A model generated the notes under the pieces. That model was not told the DNA's origin. It made no database searches and saw only the letters and a program-made list of their open reading frames with translations. Positions 26,060-33,265 of a stretch of DNA of 37,002 bases are shown here, one piece after another. Each line of letters starts with the position of its first letter. The first letter of the stretch is position 1. The stretch is from Burkholderiales bacterium. GTDB lineage: Bacteria > Pseudomonadota > Gammaproteobacteria > Burkholderiales > Burkholderiaceae_C. The translations under genes were made by a program, and so were the position numbers. The DNA lies in assembly GCA_947453625.1 (NCBI GenBank), contig CANGHK010000052.1:1-37002 (forward strand). The letters are read 5' to 3'.

Positions 26060-26201
26060 GCCTGTCTCCTCGAATTTTTCGACAGCGTAACTTTGCGCCG
26101 ACAGGCCCACTGTCGCCGGCCGGACTGCGGCGGCGGGTTTGCGCGTCCCACAATCGGCTGGACTTTTCGCAATCCCCCCTACAACCTGCTGGAGACTGGC
26201 C
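26060..26201. promoter_or_regulatory. Divergent promoter region with inverted repeats
   Basis: This 142-base gap must hold promoters for the kinase (minus) and thiolase (plus) genes. It has a locally A/T-rich palindrome TCGAA-TTT-TTCGA around 26069-26081 and CGACAG (26099-26104) inverted as CTGTCG (26110-26115). CGACAG also recurs at 26080-26085. These could bind a dimeric regulator of TetR or GntR type, but no regulator gene is in the window. Clear -35/-10 boxes were not found by eye. Confidence 0.4.
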
Positions 26202-27437
26202 ATGACCGAAGCCCTGATCATCGACGCTTGCCGTACACCGCGCGGCATTGGCAAACAGGGCAAGGGCGCCCTGGCCGACATGCACCCGCAACACCTGGGC
26301 GCTGCCGTGCTCAAGGCGCTGGCCGAGCGCAACAACCTCGACACGGCGGATGTCGACGACATCCTCTGGGGCACCAGCACCCAGAAGGGCACGCAGGGCA
26401 ACGACCTGGGCCGGATGTCGGCGCTGGACGCCGGCTACGACCAGCGCAGCAGCGGCATCACGATGGACCGCTTCTGCGGCTCTGGCATCTCGGTGGTCAA
26501 CCTGGCCGCGGCCTCGATCATGTCCGGCATGGAGGACCTGGTGATCGCCGGCGGCTGCGAGATGATGTCGATGACCGCGACGCTGCGCGGTGACGGCCCC
26601 GGCATGATGGACGCCGGCAACCTGCGGCTGCGCGCCAGCCACCCGCAGTCGCACCAGGGCGTTTGCGCCGACGCGATCGCCACGCTGGAAGGCATCAGCC
26701 GCGCCGACCTCGACGCGCTGGCGCTGGAAAGCCAGAAGCGCGCCGCGGTGGCCATCGCCGAGGGCCGTTTCGCCAAGAGCCTGATCCCGGTCTACCGGGC
26801 CGACGGCACGCTGGCGCTGGACCATGAGGAATTCCCCAGGCCGCAGACCACCGCCGAAGGGCTGGCCGGCCTGAAGCCGGCCTTCACCACGCTGGCCGAC
26901 GTGGCGCTGGACGAGCAGGGCACCACCTTCCGCAAGCTGATCCTGGCCAAGTACCCCGACCTGGCGATCAACTTCGTCCACCATGCCGGCAACTCGTCGG
27001 GCGTGGTCGACGGCTCGGGCGCGCTGCTGCTGGCGTCGCCCCACTACGCCAAGAAGCATGGCATGAAGGCACGCGCCCGGGTCGTGGCCTACGCCAACAT
27101 GGGCGACTCGCCCACGCTGATGCTCAACGCCCCGGTGCCGGCGGCGCGCAAGGTGCTGGCCAAGGCCGGGCTGACGGTCGACGACATCGACCTGTGGGAG
27201 ATCAACGAGGCCTTCGCGGTGGTGACCGAAAAGTTCATCCGCGACCTGCGTCTGGACCGCAACAAGGTCAACGTCAACGGCGGCGCGATGGCGCTGGGCC
27301 ACCCTATCGGCGCCACCGGTTCCATCCTGATCGGCACCTTGCTCGATGAACTCGAGCGGCGTGACCTGAAGCGCGGCCTGGTGACGATGTGCGCGGCCGG
27401 TGGCATGGCCCCGGCCATCATCATCGAAAGGCTTTAA
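26202..27437 (+). CDS. Thiolase (acetyl-CoA C-acyltransferase)
   Basis: A 411-residue thiolase. The nucleophile is Cys92 in DRFCGSG; His367 in GGAMALGHPIGATG and Cys397 in TMCAAGG complete the active site. It catalyses thiolysis of 3-ketoacyl-CoA, or the reverse condensation, in the cytosol. The start is ATG 26202 with GGAG upstream; a longer frame from 26139 is not supported. It resembles the broad acetyl-CoA acyltransferase group near catabolic acyl-CoA genes. It opens a plus-strand run of thiolase, two acyl-CoA dehydrogenase subunits and an SDR, and diverges from the kinase gene. Chain-length preference is not readable. Confidence 0.92.
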   Translation: MTEALIIDACRTPRGIGKQGKGALADMHPQHLGAAVLKALAERNNLDTADVDDILWGTSTQKGTQGNDLGRMSALDAGYDQRSSGITMDRFCGSGISVVNLAAASIMSGMEDLVIAGGCEMMSMTATLRGDGPGMMDAGNLRLRASHPQSHQGVCADAIATLEGISRADLDALALESQKRAAVAIAEGRFAKSLIPVYRADGTLALDHEEFPRPQTTAEGLAGLKPAFTTLADVALDEQGTTFRKLILAKYPDLAINFVHHAGNSSGVVDGSGALLLASPHYAKKHGMKARARVVAYANMGDSPTLMLNAPVPAARKVLAKAGLTVDDIDLWEINEAFAVVTEKFIRDLRLDRNKVNVNGGAMALGHPIGATGSILIGTLLDELERRDLKRGLVTMCAAGGMAPAIIIERL

Positions 27438-27462
27438 TTCCCCCAGGGGGGCCGAGCCCGGA

Positions 27463-27492
27463 CGGCCAACAGTCCCTGCGGACTGTTGGCCG
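27463..27492 (+). terminator. Perfect 13-bp hairpin after the thiolase gene
   Basis: Bases 27463-27475 and 27480-27492 are exact inverted copies around the loop CTGC, starting 26 bases after the thiolase stop. An inverted CCCCC/GGGGG pair precedes it and ATCGGC/GCCGAT follows at about 27506-27523. No T-run follows the stem, so it may slow or stop transcription, or protect the thiolase mRNA 3' end, rather than act as a classic intrinsic terminator. Confidence 0.55.
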
Positions 27493-27528
27493 CCTGCGAG
27501 GGCTGATCGGCATACTGGCCGATTGGCG

Positions 27529-27565
27529 GACGCCAGTGGCCCGGCGAAGCCGGTTCCACGGCGTC
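27529..27565 (+). repeat. Palindromic intergenic element, copy 2
   Basis: This 37-base element matches the complement of 20851-20889 with one substitution and a 3-base deletion. Its core CCGGC-GAA-GCCGG is self-complementary. It lies between the thiolase and acyl-CoA dehydrogenase genes, in the opposite orientation to copy 1. Confidence 0.75.
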
Positions 27566-27622
27566 TGCGGGATGAAGGCGCAACATCAGCAAGGCTGCAG
27601 TGCGAGGCAACGGAGAAAAACC

Positions 27623-28804
27623 ATGGACTTGAGCTACTCACCCGAAGAACAGGTGTTCCGCAACGAAGTGCGGGCCTGGCTGGCCGGCAACCTGCCGGAC
27701 GACATCCGCGCCAAGGTGCTGGGTTACCAGCATCTGTCGAAAGAGGATTTCATCCGCTGGCACAAGATCCTGGCCGCCAAGGGCTGGGCGGTGCCGCATT
27801 GGCCGGTGGAATGGGGCGGCACGGGCTGGGACATCACCCAGCGCTACATCTACGAGGAAGAGTTCGGCCTGGCCGGCGCGCCCGGGCTGCCGTCCTTCGG
27901 CCCGGCGATGTGTGCGTCGGTGCTGCTGCGCTTCGGCACGCCCGAGCAGAAAGCCCGCTTCCTGCCGCGCATCCGCGAGGGCGATGATTTCTGGGTCCAG
28001 GGTTACTCCGAGCCCGGCGCCGGGTCCGACCTGGCGGCGCTGAAGATGCGCGCCGAGCGGCGTGGTGAAAACTACCATGTCACCGGCCAGAAGATCTGGA
28101 CCACGCTAGGCCATTACGGCGACTGGATCTTCTGCCTGGTGCGCACCGACCCGACCGCCGAGAAGCGGCAAGAGGGCATCAGCTTCCTGCTGGTCGACAT
28201 GAACACCCCCGGCATCACCGTGCGCCCGCTGATCCTGATGGACGGCGGCCACGAGGTCAACGAGGTGTTCTTCGACGACGTCGTGGTGCCGGTCGAGAAC
28301 CTGGTGCACGAGGAGAACAAGGGCTGGACGGTGGCCAAGTACCTGCTGGGCCATGAGCGCATGGGCTCGGGCAACGTCGGTGCGTCGCGCCGCGAACTGG
28401 GCGCGCTGCGCGAGCTGGCCGGGCGCGAGCTGAAGAACGGCAAGCCCTTGATGGACGACCCGCGCTTCCGCGACCGGCTCTCCAGGGTCGAGATCGAACT
28501 GGCCGCGCTGGAACTGACCTCGATGCGCTTTCTCGACAAGATGCGCCGCAGCGGCCAGCCGCCGGGCGCCGACGTCTCGATGCTCAAGATCCGCGGCACC
28601 GAGGTGCAGCAGATGATCACCGAGCTGATGATGCAGGCGGTCGGCCCGCGCGCCCAGCCCTTCAAGGCGGTGGACGCTGGGGCGGTCGACCCCTTCACCT
28701 CGCGCCTGGCGCCGCGCTACATGAACATGCGCAAGACCAGCATCTACGCCGGGTCTAACGAGATCCAGCGCAACATCATCGCCAAGATGACGCTCGGTCT
28801 GTGA
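27623..28804 (+). CDS. Acyl-CoA dehydrogenase, large subunit (PimC-like)
   Basis: A 393-residue FAD enzyme introducing a double bond into an acyl-CoA. The signature YSEPGAGSDLAALK starts at Tyr128, WTTLGHYGDWIFCLVRTD follows, and YAGSNEIQR is at 375-383. The pattern with GGTGWDITQRYIYEEEF near the N-terminus is that of PimC, the large subunit of the pimeloyl-CoA-type heteromeric dehydrogenases. The start ATG 27623 is preceded by CGGAGAAAAA. The small subunit gene follows after 19 bases. Electrons would pass to ETF. The substrate could be a dicarboxylic, branched or hydroxylated acyl-CoA. Confidence 0.9.
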   Translation: MDLSYSPEEQVFRNEVRAWLAGNLPDDIRAKVLGYQHLSKEDFIRWHKILAAKGWAVPHWPVEWGGTGWDITQRYIYEEEFGLAGAPGLPSFGPAMCASVLLRFGTPEQKARFLPRIREGDDFWVQGYSEPGAGSDLAALKMRAERRGENYHVTGQKIWTTLGHYGDWIFCLVRTDPTAEKRQEGISFLLVDMNTPGITVRPLILMDGGHEVNEVFFDDVVVPVENLVHEENKGWTVAKYLLGHERMGSGNVGASRRELGALRELAGRELKNGKPLMDDPRFRDRLSRVEIELAALELTSMRFLDKMRRSGQPPGADVSMLKIRGTEVQQMITELMMQAVGPRAQPFKAVDAGAVDPFTSRLAPRYMNMRKTSIYAGSNEIQRNIIAKMTLGL

Positions 28805-28823
28805 CCGCGATCAGGAGCATTTG

Positions 28824-29960
28824 ATGAACTTCGAATTCAGCGACGAGCAGCAACAACTGGCCGATTCGGTCCGTAAATTCCTGGCCAACGACTACAGCTT
28901 CGACAAGCGCAAGGCGATCCTGCAGTCGGCCAGCGGCGTCAGCGACAGCGTCTGGTCCACCTTCGCCGAGATGGGGCTGACGGCGATCGCGCTGCCCGAG
29001 GCCGATGGCGGCTTCGGCGGCGGTGCGGTCGACCTGATGGCGGCGATGGAAGCCTGCGGCGAGGCCCTGGTGGTCGAGCCCCTGCTCGACAACATCGGCC
29101 TGGCCGGCCGGTTGGTCGCCAAGGCCGGCTCGCCCAGCCAGCGCGCGGCCTTGTTGCCCGGCCTGGTCGACGGCAGCCGCCGCTTCGCCTTTGCCGGCCT
29201 AGAGCCGGCCGGGCGCTACGGCCTGGTCCCGGCCATCACCTCGGCCCGCGTGGCGGGCGAGGGCTGGCTGCTGGACGGCGAGAAATGCGTGGTCATCGGC
29301 GCGGCATCGGCGCAGTGGCTGATCGTCTCGGCGCTGACGGATGGCGCGGCCGGTGATTCGACGGGCATCAGCCTGTTCCTGGTCGACCCTAACGCTGCCG
29401 GCGTCACGCTCAACCCCAGCCGCACCGTCGACGGCCAGCGCGCCGCCGATGTCGTGCTGACCGGCGTGGCGCTGGGCGCCGACGCGCTGCTGGGCCCGCT
29501 GCATGGCGCGCTGCCGCTGATCGAGGAGGCGGTGGACTTCGCCACCGCGCTGCTCTGCGCCGACGCCGTGGGCGCGATGAAGTCGGCCTGCGACGCGACG
29601 CTGGAATACCTGAAGACGCGCAAGCAGTTCGGCGTGCCGATCGCCTCGTTCCAGGTGCTGCAGCACCGGATGGTCGAGATGGTCATCGCCTGCGAGCAGG
29701 CGCGTTCGCTGGCGATCCTGGCCGCAGCAAGAGTGGACGCCGGCGGCGACGCGGCCGATCGGTCGCGCGCGGTGTCCATGGCCAAGGTCAAGATCGCCGA
29801 TTCGGCGCGCCAGATCAGCCAGGAATCGGTGCAGTTGCACGGCGGCATGGGCATGACCGAGGAGTTGAAGGTCTCGCACACCTTCCGCCGGCTGACGATG
29901 CTGGCGCAGCGCTTCGGCGACGCCGACCACCACCTGGAACGCTACGCCGCGCTAGGCTGA
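28824..29960 (+). CDS. Acyl-CoA dehydrogenase, small subunit (PimD-like)
   Basis: A 378-residue acyl-CoA dehydrogenase-fold protein beginning MNFEFSDEQQQLADSVRKFL, as PimD proteins do. HGGMGMTEE is at 339-347. Compared with the large subunit it lacks the GAGSD-type flavin signature; this is typical of the partner chain in alpha2beta2 dehydrogenases, where the two chains share flavin sites. AGGAG at 28813-28817 sits six bases before ATG 28824, which is preferred over TTG 28821. Pairing with the preceding gene is inferred from spacing and family habit. Confidence 0.9.
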   Translation: MNFEFSDEQQQLADSVRKFLANDYSFDKRKAILQSASGVSDSVWSTFAEMGLTAIALPEADGGFGGGAVDLMAAMEACGEALVVEPLLDNIGLAGRLVAKAGSPSQRAALLPGLVDGSRRFAFAGLEPAGRYGLVPAITSARVAGEGWLLDGEKCVVIGAASAQWLIVSALTDGAAGDSTGISLFLVDPNAAGVTLNPSRTVDGQRAADVVLTGVALGADALLGPLHGALPLIEEAVDFATALLCADAVGAMKSACDATLEYLKTRKQFGVPIASFQVLQHRMVEMVIACEQARSLAILAAARVDAGGDAADRSRAVSMAKVKIADSARQISQESVQLHGGMGMTEELKVSHTFRRLTMLAQRFGDADHHLERYAALG

Positions 29961-30029
29961 TTCGCCGCGCAAGTCGCAGCCCCATCCCACCCCCGGCTTT
30001 CATAGTCCACCGCTTGCGGAGTTTTCATC

Positions 30030-30806
30030 ATGTACTCACCTTTCGATTTGAGCGGCCAGGGCGCCGTGGTGACCGGCGGCAACGGCGGCATCGGCCTGGG
30101 CATGGCGCGCGCGCTGCTGGCCTCGGGCGCCAAGGTGGCGATCTGGGGCTCGAACCCGGACAAGACCGAACGCGCCCGCGCCCAGTTGGCCGATGAATGC
30201 GGCGACGCCGCGCGGGTGTTCGCCTTCAGCTGCGATGTCGGCGACGAAGCCCAGGTCGACGCCACCTTTGCCGCGTCGGTGGCCGCGCTGGGCCGGGTCG
30301 ACGCCTGTTTTGCCAACGCCGGCGTGTCGGGCAAGGGCACGGTCATCACCGACATGAGCCTGGCCGAATTCCGCCGGATCCAGCGCATCAACGTCGACGG
30401 CGTGTTCCTGACCTTCCGCGCCGCCGCGCGGCACATGACCGCGCATGGCCTGGGCGGCTCGCTGGTGGCCACCGCCAGCACCGCGGCGGTCGAGGGCGCG
30501 GCGCGCAACAGCCATTACGGCGCGTCCAAGGGCGCGGTGACGGCGATGGTGCGGGCGCTGGCGGTCGAGCTCGCCCGCCACCAGATCCGGGTCAATTCGA
30601 TACTGCCGGGCTGGATCGTCACCGACATGACCGAGAAGTCGGTCAACAACGAGAAGTTCGTCGGCGCGGTGATGCCGCGCATCCCGGCCCGGCGCTGGGG
30701 CAACATCGACGACTTCGGCGGCATCGCGGTCTACCTGGCCAGCCGCGCGTCGGGCTACACCACCGGCGAGCAGTTCATCATCGACGGCGGTTACACCAAG
30801 TTCTGA
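30030..30806 (+). CDS. Short-chain dehydrogenase/reductase (classical SDR)
   Basis: A 258-residue NAD(P)-dependent oxidoreductase. The cofactor loop TGGNGGIG is at 15-22, FANAG at 94-98, and the catalytic tetrad is Asn121, Ser150, Tyr163 and Lys167. The C-terminus YTTGEQFIIDGGYTKF is typical of classical SDRs. GGAG at 30018-30021 serves ATG 30030. It follows the dehydrogenase pair by 69 bases and would fit oxidation of a hydroxyacyl-CoA or a hydroxyacid before thiolysis. FabG-like ketoacyl reduction cannot be excluded. Confidence 0.9.
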   Translation: MYSPFDLSGQGAVVTGGNGGIGLGMARALLASGAKVAIWGSNPDKTERARAQLADECGDAARVFAFSCDVGDEAQVDATFAASVAALGRVDACFANAGVSGKGTVITDMSLAEFRRIQRINVDGVFLTFRAAARHMTAHGLGGSLVATASTAAVEGAARNSHYGASKGAVTAMVRALAVELARHQIRVNSILPGWIVTDMTEKSVNNEKFVGAVMPRIPARRWGNIDDFGGIAVYLASRASGYTTGEQFIIDGGYTKF

Positions 30807-30884
30807 GCGCCATGTTCTGATCGCAGCCCAGCGGATACTCTCCGGTTTGCCGGCGCGTGGCGCCGAACCGCTTCCGGACCCCGA

Positions 30885-31904
30885 ATGACGACTCGCCCTC
30901 CAGCGCATGACGCCGCGCATGATGACCACCACGGTCACCACCACGCTGACCACCCCCCGCATGGCCATGCCGGCGGCGGTCACCACCACCACGGCGATCC
31001 CAGCCGCCAGGGCCGGGCTTTCCTGATCGCCATCGTGCTCAACGCAGCTTTTGTCGCAGTCGAGTTCGGCTACGGTGTCGCTGCCGATTCGACTGCCTTG
31101 ATGGCCGACGCCGGGCACAACCTGTCGGACGTGCTGGGTCTGCTGCTGTCCTGGAGCGCGATGCTGCTGGCGCGCCGGCGGCCCAGCGCGCAATTCACCT
31201 ACGGCCTGCGCAGCACGTCCATCCTGGCCGCGATGGCCAACGCCATGCTCTTGCTGGTGGCCTGCGGTGCAATAGGCTGGGAGGCGGTTCAGCGCTTTTC
31301 GCAGCCGCCGGCGGTGGCCAGCGCCACGGTGATGGCGGTCGCTGGCCTGGGGCTGCTGGTCAACGGCTTTTCAGCCTGGCTGTTCATGCGCGGCAGCCAG
31401 CGCGACATCAACGTCCGCGCGGCTTATCTGCACATGGCGGCCGACGCGGCGGTCTCGCTCGGGGTCGTGGTGGCCGGCGGCGTGATGCTGCTGACGGGCT
31501 GGTACTGGCTGGACCCCGCCCTCAGCCTGGTGATCGTGGTGGTGATCGTGGTCGGCACCTGGAGCCTGCTGCGCGAATCGGTGGGGCTGGCGCTGAACGC
31601 CGTGCCGGCCGGTGTCGACCCGGCCGCCGTGGCGCGCCACCTGCGGCAGTGGCCCGGCGTCAGCGAGATCCACGACCTGCACATCTGGGGCATGAGCACG
31701 ACCGAATGCGCGCTGACGGTCCACCTGGTGATGCCGGACGGTTACCCCGGCGACGCAGCGGTCGACGCTATCACCCAGGCGTTGAGCGAGCGCTTCGGCG
31801 TGCACCACAGCACGCTGCAGATCGAGCAGGGAACGACCCGCCACGCCTGCAGCCTGCACCTGCCGGCGGGGGGGCCGGCGGCGCGGCCGGAGCACGCGCA
31901 TTGA
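30885..31904 (+). CDS. CDF family cation efflux protein (CzcD/ZitB-like)
   Basis: A 339-residue inner-membrane exporter of Zn2+ and related divalent metals in exchange for protons. The first 37 residues are a His-rich cytosolic tail with about 15 histidines, a likely metal buffer. Six transmembrane segments follow. The transport site is His78 and Asp82 in AGHNLSD plus His183 and Asp187 in LHMAADA, the HD-HD pattern of zinc transporters. The C-terminal domain has DLHIWGMSTTECALTVHLV. It is 78 bases after the SDR gene and has no evident link with acyl-CoA metabolism. Its stop overlaps the next start codon. Confidence 0.93.
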   Translation: MTTRPPAHDAAHDDHHGHHHADHPPHGHAGGGHHHHGDPSRQGRAFLIAIVLNAAFVAVEFGYGVAADSTALMADAGHNLSDVLGLLLSWSAMLLARRRPSAQFTYGLRSTSILAAMANAMLLLVACGAIGWEAVQRFSQPPAVASATVMAVAGLGLLVNGFSAWLFMRGSQRDINVRAAYLHMAADAAVSLGVVVAGGVMLLTGWYWLDPALSLVIVVVIVVGTWSLLRESVGLALNAVPAGVDPAAVARHLRQWPGVSEIHDLHIWGMSTTECALTVHLVMPDGYPGDAAVDAITQALSERFGVHHSTLQIEQGTTRHACSLHLPAGGPAARPEHAH

Positions 31905-32272
31905 GCGCGCCGGCGGACCGCAAGCCGGCCAGCAGCGGGCTGGTCTACTCCACCGACAGCGGGCGCATGTGCCCGGCTTGCCGGCGCCCCGCCGCCGACT
32001 GCGCCTGCCGCGCGCTGGCAGCCGCCGTGCCCCGCGGTGACGGCCTGGCGCGGGTCGGCTGCGAGACCAAGGGCCGCGGCGGCAAGGCGGTGACCACCGT
32101 GCGCGGGCTGGACCTCGACCCGGTGGCGCTGGCCGCGCTGGGCAAACGCCTGCGCACGGCCTGCGGTGCCGGCGGCGCGGTCAAGGACGGCGTGCTCGAG
32201 ATCCAGGGCGACCACCGCGACCGGGTGGTCGCCGCGCTGCAGGCCGAGGGCCTGCGCGTCAAGCGCGCTTGA
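31901..32272 (+). CDS. yciH: SUI1/eIF1-like translation factor (YciH)
   Basis: A 123-residue protein with the eIF1/SUI1 fold, including KGRGGKAVTTVRGLDLD and KDGVLEIQGDHRDRVVAALQAEGL. Near the N-terminus are CPAC and CAC (about residues 25-36), which could bind zinc. Bacterial YciH can influence start-codon selection in vitro, but its cellular role is unsettled. The start is TTG at 31901-31903, overlapping the CDF stop as TTGA, so translation is probably coupled. Choosing this start keeps the family-typical SGLVYSTDSGRMCP opening. Confidence 0.88.
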   Translation: MSAPADRKPASSGLVYSTDSGRMCPACRRPAADCACRALAAAVPRGDGLARVGCETKGRGGKAVTTVRGLDLDPVALAALGKRLRTACGAGGAVKDGVLEIQGDHRDRVVAALQAEGLRVKRA

Positions 32273-32281
32273 GCCCGCGGT

Positions 32282-33235
32282 TCAGCCCAGCGTCGATTCC
32301 AGCTCGTCAGTGATCAGCTGCGCCGTGTAAGCCGGGTCTTCCATAGGCAGGAAGTGCGTCTTGTCCGTCAGGTGCAGGTCGCGGCCCTGGCGGAACTCCT
32401 GCGCCAGCCCGGGCCAGGTGGGCGAGCCCAGCGGATCCCAGGGTTTGATCGCGGGGTCCTGCGCCCTGGCGCGCACCACCAGCACGGGGACTTGCAGCGC
32501 GCGGATGCTGGCGTAGATGCCGGGGTTCTGCCGCGCCAGCGGGTAGACCTTGGCTTCGAAGCGCGGCGCGCAGGCCAGTTGCCAGCCGGCGCCGTCCTCG
32601 GCCGGGCGCAGGCCGTATTCGCAATAGTCCATCAGCGCCTGGCGGTCGAACACCGCGTAGGGCGGGCGGTCGACGAAGCGGTCGAACATCGCCTGGGCCG
32701 ACGCAAAGTGGTTCTTGCGGCCGGCGGCCGGGTGCAGCGTTCCCGCCGGCAGCGCCGGCAGGTGGTAGTCGGCCGGGGCCAGCAGCACCGGGTCGACCAG
32801 CATCAGCTGGCGTATGCGGCCGGCCTGCAGCGCCGCGGCATGCACCAGCGCGGCCGCGCCCATGCTGTGGCCTACGGCTTGCGCGTCCCGCAGGTCCAGC
32901 GCCTCGATCAGCCCGGCCAGGTCATGACCGAAGGCGGTCCAGCTGTCGAAATCGACGGCCTGGCTGCGGCCATGGCCGCGCAGCTCGACGGCGATCACAT
33001 GCCGGTCGGGCAGGTGGCGGACGACCTGGTCCCAGACCCGGCCGTGGAATCCGGTGGCATGCACCAGCAGCAGCGTGGGCTGTTGGCCGCGCAGCGCGGC
33101 GCGCCACTCGAAGGCCGTCAGGCCGACATCACCCACCTGCACCCGGTGCAGCAGCGGATCGGTGGACGCCGGGCCTTGCTGGCCCAACGGAGCTTGGGCG
33201 GTATCAACAGGGTGATGCGGGGCGCTGGGCTTCAT
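32282..33235 (-). CDS. Alpha/beta hydrolase
   Basis: A 317-residue alpha/beta-hydrolase-fold protein. The nucleophile is Ser124 in VGHSMGAAA, and the HATGFHG segment (59-65) is the oxyanion HG-type loop. ELRGHGRS (84-91) is typical, and the catalytic His is His294 in DKTHFLPMEDP. It has no signal peptide. It may be an esterase, lactonase or ring-cleavage-product hydrolase. It is the last gene of a minus-strand group with the Tat-exported amidohydrolase (30 bases upstream) and fadH, and converges with the SUI1 gene nine bases away. Confidence 0.85.
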   Translation of the reverse strand: MKPSAPHHPVDTAQAPLGQQGPASTDPLLHRVQVGDVGLTAFEWRAALRGQQPTLLLVHATGFHGRVWDQVVRHLPDRHVIAVELRGHGRSQAVDFDSWTAFGHDLAGLIEALDLRDAQAVGHSMGAAALVHAAALQAGRIRQLMLVDPVLLAPADYHLPALPAGTLHPAAGRKNHFASAQAMFDRFVDRPPYAVFDRQALMDYCEYGLRPAEDGAGWQLACAPRFEAKVYPLARQNPGIYASIRALQVPVLVVRARAQDPAIKPWDPLGSPTWPGLAQEFRQGRDLHLTDKTHFLPMEDPAYTAQLITDELESTLG

Positions 33236-33265
33236 CGGTAGGTTCTTGGATTGGGCGGCAGCGCC

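Noticed and set aside
24299-26593. Long plus-strand frame across the DUF2889 and kinase region
   Set aside because: The composition is shadow-like and it conflicts with DUF2889, the kinase and the thiolase, all of which have family motifs.
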